In this document: positions 59,476 to 64,000 of the stretch, one piece after another | Position numbering within the stretch: the stretch's first letter is position 1 | Layout of the letters: the number at the start of each line of letters is the position of its first letter | Assembly (NCBI RefSeq): GCF_001277255.1 | Contig: NZ_CP012264.1 | Location: forward strand, 3,720,001 to 3,784,000 | Direction: 5' to 3' | DNA from: Cronobacter condimenti 1330 | GTDB taxonomy: Bacteria > Pseudomonadota > Gammaproteobacteria > Enterobacterales > Enterobacteriaceae | DNA length: 64,000 bases | Made by a program: the position numbers and the translations under genes | The notes under the pieces: generated by a model | The model's input: the letters and a program-made list of their open reading frames with translations, nothing else | Told to the model about the DNA's origin: nothing | Databases searched by the model: none

Positions 59476-60300
59476 GTGCAAGGCGTACCCGAGCAGTTCC
59501 TCGACGAACGCGACAGCGCCCGCTTCCGACAGTTGTCCGCACTGCCGGGCGTTGAGCTTTATCACGCCCATATCGCCCGTTACGCCTTCGAACCTCACAC
59601 CCATGAAGCTTTCGGCATCGGCGCCATCGAACTGGGCGCTGAGCGCTTTCGCTATCGCGGCGCACAGCACGTGGCGGCGGTCAATTCACTGGTCACCATG
59701 AACCCGGACGAGCTGCACACTGGCGAAGCGGCCACCCAGCAGGGCTGGCGCTACCGGATGATCTATCTTGAGCCCGACACGCTGGAGCAGCTTACCGGCG
59801 AGCGTCACTGGTGGTTTGGCGAGGTTGAGCGTCACGATCCGGCCCGCGCCCGACAGACCGGAGAGCTTATCGCCGCCCTCTGGTCAGCCCCCGATGCGCT
59901 GGCGCAGCAGGGGTTATTGCTGGATATCATCGACACATTCCGCCCTTATGCCCGCCACGCTCCGCAGGCGCCGGCAGAAGGCGCACATCGTTTTGACCGG
60001 GTGCGCGACTACCTCTATGAAAATTATATGCAGCCGCTGACGCTTGAGGAGATTGCCGCCGAGGCGTCGCTCAGCCCGTATCATTTTCAGCGGCGGTTCA
60101 AAGCCCGCTATCACGTGACGCCGCATCAGATGCTAATGGCGGTGCGGCTGTGGCGCGCCAAGCAGTTTCTCGCCGCTGGTATGCCCGCCGCCGATGTCGC
60201 CGCCGCCGCAGGGCTGACGGATCAGTCGCACCTCACCCGCGCCTTTACCCGCCGCTACGGCATTACCCCTGCCCGCTACCAGAAACAGGTGGCACGCTAA
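59476..60300 (+). CDS. AraC family transcriptional regulator
   Basis: A 274-residue AraC regulator: an N-terminal cupin-type sensing domain ('HIARYAFEPHTHEAFGIGAIELGAERFRY' near 35-63) and a C-terminal double HTH ('LTLEEIAAEASLSPYHFQRRFKARYHVTPHQ' near 192-222, and 'DVAAAAGLTDQSHLTRAFTRRYGITPARYQ'). The start is GTG at 59476 with GGAGAG upstream. Its partner genes DUF1349 and ytfF follow on the same strand, so it may control them; the ligand is unknown. Confidence 0.85.
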   Translation: MQGVPEQFLDERDSARFRQLSALPGVELYHAHIARYAFEPHTHEAFGIGAIELGAERFRYRGAQHVAAVNSLVTMNPDELHTGEAATQQGWRYRMIYLEPDTLEQLTGERHWWFGEVERHDPARARQTGELIAALWSAPDALAQQGLLLDIIDTFRPYARHAPQAPAEGAHRFDRVRDYLYENYMQPLTLEEIAAEASLSPYHFQRRFKARYHVTPHQMLMAVRLWRAKQFLAAGMPAADVAAAAGLTDQSHLTRAFTRRYGITPARYQKQVAR

Positions 60301-60359
60301 TCCCCCGTTTGCATCGTCCCCGGCTATAATTCAGGCACATTCGGAAACGGAAAACTTTC

Positions 60360-60941
60360 ATGGACACTCTGGCGAACTGGCGCTGGCTTAACGAACCCGC
60401 GCACTGGCAGCGTGAATCTAACGCGCTGCATGTCACGACCGATACCCAAACCGATTTCTGGCAAACCACCTGGTATGGTTTTCAGCGTCATTCCGGTCAT
60501 GTCTTTGGCATCGACGTGACCGGCGATTTTACGTTTGAAGTCCGTGTCGAGGGCGATTTCACCACGCTGTATGACCAGGCGGGCGTGATGCTGATGATTG
60601 ATGAACAGCACTGGCTAAAGGCGGGCATAGAATTTAACGACGCGCAGCCGATGATAGGCAGCGTGCTGACGCTTGAGCGCTCCGACTGGGCGACCGGGAT
60701 TTTTCCCGCAGCGCAGAACCATTTCTGGCTGCGCCTGACGCACCAGAACCATTGCCTGCGCTTGCAATATTCCACCGACGGCGAAACCTGGCCGCTGTTG
60801 CGCCTGTGCCCGTTCCCGGATGCCGAACGCTATTTTCTGGGCGCGATGTGCTGTTCGCCAACGCGCGGCGGGCTGAACGTGGTCTTCTCAGATATTCGTC
60901 TCGGGCCGCCCAACGGCAAAGATCTGCACGATCTCAGTTGA
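60360..60941 (+). CDS. DUF1349 domain protein
   Basis: A 193-residue protein of the DUF1349 family (beta-sandwich, concanavalin-like fold): 'WLNEPAHWQRESNALHVTTDTQTDFWQTT' near 9-37, 'DFTFEVRVEGDFTTLYDQAGVMLMIDEQHWLKAGIEF' near 57-93 and 'MCCSPTRGGLNVVFSDI' near 162-178. There is no signal peptide, so it is cytosolic. The fold suggests sugar binding, but the role is unknown. It lies 59 bp after the AraC gene, in the same direction. Confidence 0.75.
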   Translation: MDTLANWRWLNEPAHWQRESNALHVTTDTQTDFWQTTWYGFQRHSGHVFGIDVTGDFTFEVRVEGDFTTLYDQAGVMLMIDEQHWLKAGIEFNDAQPMIGSVLTLERSDWATGIFPAAQNHFWLRLTHQNHCLRLQYSTDGETWPLLRLCPFPDAERYFLGAMCCSPTRGGLNVVFSDIRLGPPNGKDLHDLS

Positions 60942-61017
60942 TGCGCAGCAAGCTGGTACAAGACGCGCGTTTTCACCCGCCGCTACACTCATGCGCTGAA
61001 TAGCGAAGTGGGTGGTG

Positions 61018-61980
61018 ATGATGTTAACAGGCGTGTTTTATGCCCTACTGGCAGGACTGATGTGGGGGCTGATTTTCGTCGGCCCGTTATTAGTGCCGGA
61101 ATACCCGGCCGTATTGCAGTCGATGGGGCGGTATCTGGCGCTGGGGCTGCTGGCGCTGCCACTGGCGTGGGCCGGACGGCGGCGGTTGAAACAGCTCACC
61201 CGGCGCGACTGGCTGACGGCGCTGGCGCTCACCATGATGGGCAATCTTATCTATTACGTCTGCCTCGCAAGCGCCATTCAGCGTACCGGAGCACCCGTCT
61301 CTACGATGATTATCGGCACGCTGCCGGTCGTCATTCCGGTTTTTGCGAACCTGCTTTACAGTCGACGTGATGGCCACCTGCCGTGGCGACGACTCTTTCC
61401 GGCGCTGGCGGCGATATTTTGCGGGCTACTCTGCGTTAATTTCGCCGAACTGCGCCACGGCCTGCCGGGCTTTACGCCAGCCCGTTACGCCAGCGGTATC
61501 GCGCTGGCGGTGGTTTCGGTCATTTGCTGGGCGTGGTATGCGCTGCGTAACGCGCGCTGGCTGCGTGAAAACCCTGATAAACATCCGATGATGTGGGCGA
61601 CCGCGCAGGGGCTGGTGACGCTGCCGGTCTCGCTTATCGGGTATATCGCGGCATGTGGGTGGCTTGCGGCGGATAACAGCGCCTTCGCGCTGCCTTTTGG
61701 GCCGCGTCCTGGCGTGTTTATTGCCTTGATGGTGGCGATTGCGCTCTGCTGCTCCTGGATTGGCGCGCTATGCTGGAATATCGCGAGCCAGCGGTTGCCG
61801 ACCGTGATCCTGGGGCCGCTTATTGTTTTTGAAACACTGGCCGGGCTGCTCTATACCTTTTTGCTGCGCCAGAGCCTGCCGCCACTCCTGACCGTGACAG
61901 GCATTGCCCTGCTGGCGCTGGGCGTGGTGATGGCGGTGCGGGTGAAAATCGTGCCGGTCGCGCCGCAGGAAGCGCGATAA
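61018..61980 (+). CDS. ytfF: EamA/DMT-family inner-membrane transporter YtfF
   Basis: A 320-residue protein with ten hydrophobic helices in two EamA repeats, very similar to E. coli YtfF ('FYALLAGLMWGLIFVGPLLVPEYPA' near 8-32 and 'LLYTFLLRQSLPPLLT' near 277-292). The family exports small metabolites; the YtfF substrate is unknown. The likely start is ATG 61018, with ATG 61021 as alternative. Its position between qorB and ytfE agrees with E. coli gene order. It ends in the terminator of the opposing chemoreceptor gene. Confidence 0.9.
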   Translation: MMLTGVFYALLAGLMWGLIFVGPLLVPEYPAVLQSMGRYLALGLLALPLAWAGRRRLKQLTRRDWLTALALTMMGNLIYYVCLASAIQRTGAPVSTMIIGTLPVVIPVFANLLYSRRDGHLPWRRLFPALAAIFCGLLCVNFAELRHGLPGFTPARYASGIALAVVSVICWAWYALRNARWLRENPDKHPMMWATAQGLVTLPVSLIGYIAACGWLAADNSAFALPFGPRPGVFIALMVAIALCCSWIGALCWNIASQRLPTVILGPLIVFETLAGLLYTFLLRQSLPPLLTVTGIALLALGVVMAVRVKIVPVAPQEAR

Positions 61981-62004
61981 AAAAAGGCCCGTCGATGACG
62001 GGCC
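61979..62004 (-). terminator. Terminator of the Tsr/Tar-type chemoreceptor gene
   Basis: GGCCCGTC-GAT-GACGGGCC forms an 8-bp stem followed on the minus strand by T7. It overlaps the last base pairs of ytfF and ends the opposing gene. Confidence 0.82.
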
Positions 62005-62011
62005 CTGAGGC

Positions 62012-63688
62012 TTAGAAGGTTTCCCAGTTGTCGCTGCCGCCGCCTGCCGGGGCGGCTTTCAGGCTCGCCCCAGTCGCTGGCGCGCTGAAGGACGGTGCCT
62101 TCAGCGTCGCGCTTGCCAGGGGTGCCTGGATGCGGTTGAGTTTGAATACAGCGACCGCTTCGTTCAGTTTGCCAGCCTGATCTTCCAGGGCGGCGGCGGC
62201 GGCGGCGGATTCTTCCACCAGCGCGGCGTTCTGCTGCGTCACTTTATCCATCTCGGAAACTGCAAGGCCCACCTGGTCGATACCGCGGCTCTGCTCGTCG
62301 GACGCCGAGGCGATTTCACCCATGATATCGGTCACGCGGGTCACCGCACCAACCACTTCTTTCATGGTTTCACCCGCTTCGCGTACCAGCTGCGAGCCCG
62401 CATCAACGCGGTTGCCGGAGTTTTCGATAAGCGCTTTGATCTCTTTTGCGGCCTGGGCGCTGCGGCTCGCAAGCGTACGGACTTCACCGGCCACTACCGC
62501 GAAGCCGCGGCCCTGTTCGCCGGCGCGTGCCGCTTCCACCGCCGCGTTGAGCGCGAGGATGTTAGTCTGGAACGCGATACCGTCAATCACATTGGTGATT
62601 TGCGCAATCTGGTTAGAGCTGGAGGCAATTTCATCCATCGTACGTACCACACCATCAACCACCTCACCGCCTTTCAGCGCAGTTTCCGACGCGGTACGCG
62701 CCAGTTGCGTTGCCTGACGGGCGTTGTCGGCGTTCTGTTTCACGGTGGCGGTAAGCTCTTCCATGCTGGCGGCGGTTTCTTCCAGTGACGCGGCCTGCTG
62801 CTCGGTACGGGAAGAGAGATCGTTGCTGCCTGCGGAGATTTCGCTCGCGCCAGTAAAGATGGTGTCGGTGCTGTCGCGAACGGTGCTGACGGTGCGTGCC
62901 AGCGCCTGCTGCATCTCGTGCACGTTACGCGCCAGCAGCGCCATTTCGTTGTTGCCGTGCGCGTCGACAGTCTGCGTCAGATCCCCTGCGGCGATCGCGC
63001 GAATGTGACCAATGACATCATGCAGCGGCAGCAGGAGCACGCGGCGCATCGCGACCCAGCTGACAATAATCACGGCGATTACCATCACCATAATGACAGA
63101 GAGGATCCACAGAATACGCTGATAGTCGCTTTCGTTATCCTTCACGCCCTGGTTGGAGAGCTTCGCCTGCGCAGCGCGCCATTCGCGATAAACATCCTGC
63201 ATCGCATTCTGCTTCTGCTCGGCGTTCTGTTTGAACATCTCTTCCAGCTTGCCTTCGCCCAGGAATTTGTTCATCTGCGCGAGCGTTGTGGAGTAAACGC
63301 GATACTGCTCTTCCAGACGATCCACTACATGCTCATCCATGCCCGGCGTTTCTGGCAGCGCATAGTATTTGTCGTAATGCTGCTTCGCGTCCGCCAGCAG
63401 CTCGTTAGCGGTTTTAACCAGCTCATCAAGCTGCCCGCCGTTGATCTGGCTCGCCATGCTGCTTTGCAGACGCAACATGCCGCGGTTTAGCGTCACGCGA
63501 GTCTGGTTGAGGCTAATCCACGCATCGGTAAATTCTGCCACGTTCTTGCTGGAGATTTGCGACACATTGAAGTTGTCTTTGTCGTTATTGAGCGCTGCGA
63601 TGAAAACGCCTGCAGCGATAAGCTGCATCGCGCCCAGAACGAGCAATACAGTGATTAAAAGGGTTATGACTTTTATACGTTTAAACAT
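62012..63688 (-). CDS. Tsr/Tar-type methyl-accepting chemotaxis protein with NWETF
   Basis: A 558-residue chemoreceptor. TM1 (about 7-30), a Tsr/Tar-type periplasmic four-helix sensor with 'TRVTLNRGMLRLQSSM' near residues 59-74 (including R65 at the ligand-binding-Arg position), TM2 (about 192-213), HAMP, and a signalling domain with 'FQTNILALNAAVEAARAGEQGRG'. The C-terminal 'NWETF' pentapeptide is the CheR/CheB tether, so it is a high-abundance type receptor. Similar to E. coli Tsr in the cytoplasmic part but diverged in the sensor, so the ligand is uncertain. A sigma-28 promoter precedes it. Confidence 0.9.
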   Translation of the reverse strand: MFKRIKVITLLITVLLVLGAMQLIAAGVFIAALNNDKDNFNVSQISSKNVAEFTDAWISLNQTRVTLNRGMLRLQSSMASQINGGQLDELVKTANELLADAKQHYDKYYALPETPGMDEHVVDRLEEQYRVYSTTLAQMNKFLGEGKLEEMFKQNAEQKQNAMQDVYREWRAAQAKLSNQGVKDNESDYQRILWILSVIMVMVIAVIIVSWVAMRRVLLLPLHDVIGHIRAIAAGDLTQTVDAHGNNEMALLARNVHEMQQALARTVSTVRDSTDTIFTGASEISAGSNDLSSRTEQQAASLEETAASMEELTATVKQNADNARQATQLARTASETALKGGEVVDGVVRTMDEIASSSNQIAQITNVIDGIAFQTNILALNAAVEAARAGEQGRGFAVVAGEVRTLASRSAQAAKEIKALIENSGNRVDAGSQLVREAGETMKEVVGAVTRVTDIMGEIASASDEQSRGIDQVGLAVSEMDKVTQQNAALVEESAAAAAALEDQAGKLNEAVAVFKLNRIQAPLASATLKAPSFSAPATGASLKAAPAGGGSDNWETF

Positions 63689-63723
63689 GAATGGCCTTAA
63701 TGCAGGTGTAATCTGATGTGTAT

Positions 63724-63750
63724 CTATCGGCAGGTCATTCGGGTTATTTA
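63724..63750 (-). promoter_or_regulatory. Sigma-28 (FliA) promoter of the second chemoreceptor gene
   Basis: On the minus strand TAAATAAC, 11 bases, then GCCGATAG fits the flagellar promoter consensus; the -10 is strong and the -35 keeps the TAAA core. It lies 36 bp before the start codon. Confidence 0.72.
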
Positions 63751-63882
63751 ATACGCCCGCCCCGGCGCAGCGCGGTTGCCAATAATTTCCTAATAGCTAT
63801 CAGCAGTTTAGTTATGAAAATTTTTTTGTGACGCACCTCTCACTTTTATCCCCCTCCTCTAAAGGGTTATAGCCTCGCCTTA

Positions 63883-63905
63883 AAGATGCATTTAATATGC
63901 ATCTT
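63883..63905. promoter_or_regulatory. NsrR operator of ytfE
   Basis: Two 11-bp arms, AAGATGCATTT and ATATGCATCTT, separated by a single A, match the 11-1-11 NsrR consensus almost perfectly. It lies 27 bp before ytfE, a known NsrR target. Confidence 0.88.
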
Positions 63906-63931
63906 ATACAAATGATGAGTGAGGTACTGCT

Positions 63932-64000
63932 ATGGCCTTCCGCGACCAACCCCTTGGCGAACTGGCGTTAACCATCCCCCGCGCTTCCGCCCTGTTCCGT
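63932..64000 (+). CDS. ytfE: Iron-sulfur cluster repair di-iron protein YtfE (partial)
   Basis: Only the first 23 residues are in the window: 'MAFRDQPLGELALTIPRASA' then LFR, identical to E. coli YtfE (Ric) in all but two positions. YtfE has a di-iron centre and repairs Fe-S clusters damaged by nitric oxide. The NsrR operator upstream shows NO-responsive control. Confidence 0.93.
   Translation, partial: MAFRDQPLGELALTIPRASALFR

Noticed and set aside
1..64000. CRISPR arrays, tRNA/rRNA genes and complete insertion sequences
   Set aside because: No regularly spaced direct repeats, no cloverleaf candidates with a CCA-end context and no transposase-like frames were seen by reading; a tRNAscan or IS search could still find a weak case.

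Overview
The window is a 64 kb piece of a GC-rich enterobacterial chromosome. Protein similarity recalled from memory is very high to E. coli/Salmonella housekeeping genes (treRBC, nrdDG, cybC, pmbA, darP, mpl, fbp, ytfQRT-yjfF, ppa, ytfP, tamBA, msrA, ytfL, ytfK, ytfJ, cysQ, cpdB, ytfH, qorB, ytfF, ytfE). These genes lie in the same relative order as in E. coli K-12, where the segment runs from the tre operon to ytfE. A Cronobacter-like or closely related member of the Enterobacteriaceae is the best guess, from GC content and the accessory genes; the sequence alone does not prove the genus. No rRNA, tRNA, CRISPR array, prophage or complete insertion sequence was seen.

Layout. 1-2.65 kb: end of dkgA, a small DUF3828 protein, an ABM-domain protein, a divergent glutaredoxin-2 paralogue and a TetR regulator facing a tandem palindromic operator. 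2.9-7.1 kb: trehalose regulon treR-treB-treC with a clear TreR operator. 7.1-8.7 kb: flavodoxin-like oxidoreductase and divergent LysR regulator. 8.7-11.75 kb: anaerobic ribonucleotide reductase nrdD-nrdG, with FNR, NrdR and DnaA sites in the leader and a palindromic repeat in the nrdD-nrdG spacer. 11.8-19.3 kb: a nine-gene catabolic/transport cluster (PRD regulator, aldolase, PLP ammonia-lyase, amidohydrolase, DUF4310, DUF4311, DUF4312, SFCGS protein, small PRD protein) inserted between nrdG and cybC. 19.6-33.6 kb: cybC, pmbA, darP, a periplasmic epimerase-fold protein, mpl, fbp, a chemoreceptor, the ytfQRT-yjfF galactofuranose-type ABC transporter and ppa.

33.7-43.3 kb: an AT-richer chaperone-usher fimbrial operon of six pilin-like subunits, usher, chaperone and a two-domain tip adhesin. 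Its last gene encodes a PglL/Wzy_C-type O-oligosaccharyltransferase. It occupies the ppa-ytfP interval, which carries other accessory genes (chpSB) in E. coli. 43.7-58.9 kb: ytfP-tamB-tamA, msrA, a secreted DUF1996 protein with a C-terminal carbohydrate-binding-like domain, ytfL, ytfK, ytfJ, cysQ, cpdB, ytfH and qorB. 59.0-64.0 kb: an LprI-like secreted protein, AraC regulator, DUF1349 protein, ytfF, a second chemoreceptor with a sigma-28 promoter, and the start of ytfE behind a near-perfect NsrR operator.

The two most interesting systems are the DUF4310-4312/SFCGS cluster and the fimbriae-PglL operon. The first pairs a 2-amino-sugar-acid degradation route (deacylase, DgaE-like ammonia-lyase, DgaF-like aldolase) with uncharacterised membrane proteins where a PTS permease would normally stand, while keeping PTS-sensing regulators. 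The second couples a pilus assembly line to an enzyme family that O-glycosylates pilins. The tip adhesin carries a Pro/Ser/Thr interdomain linker of the kind such enzymes modify.
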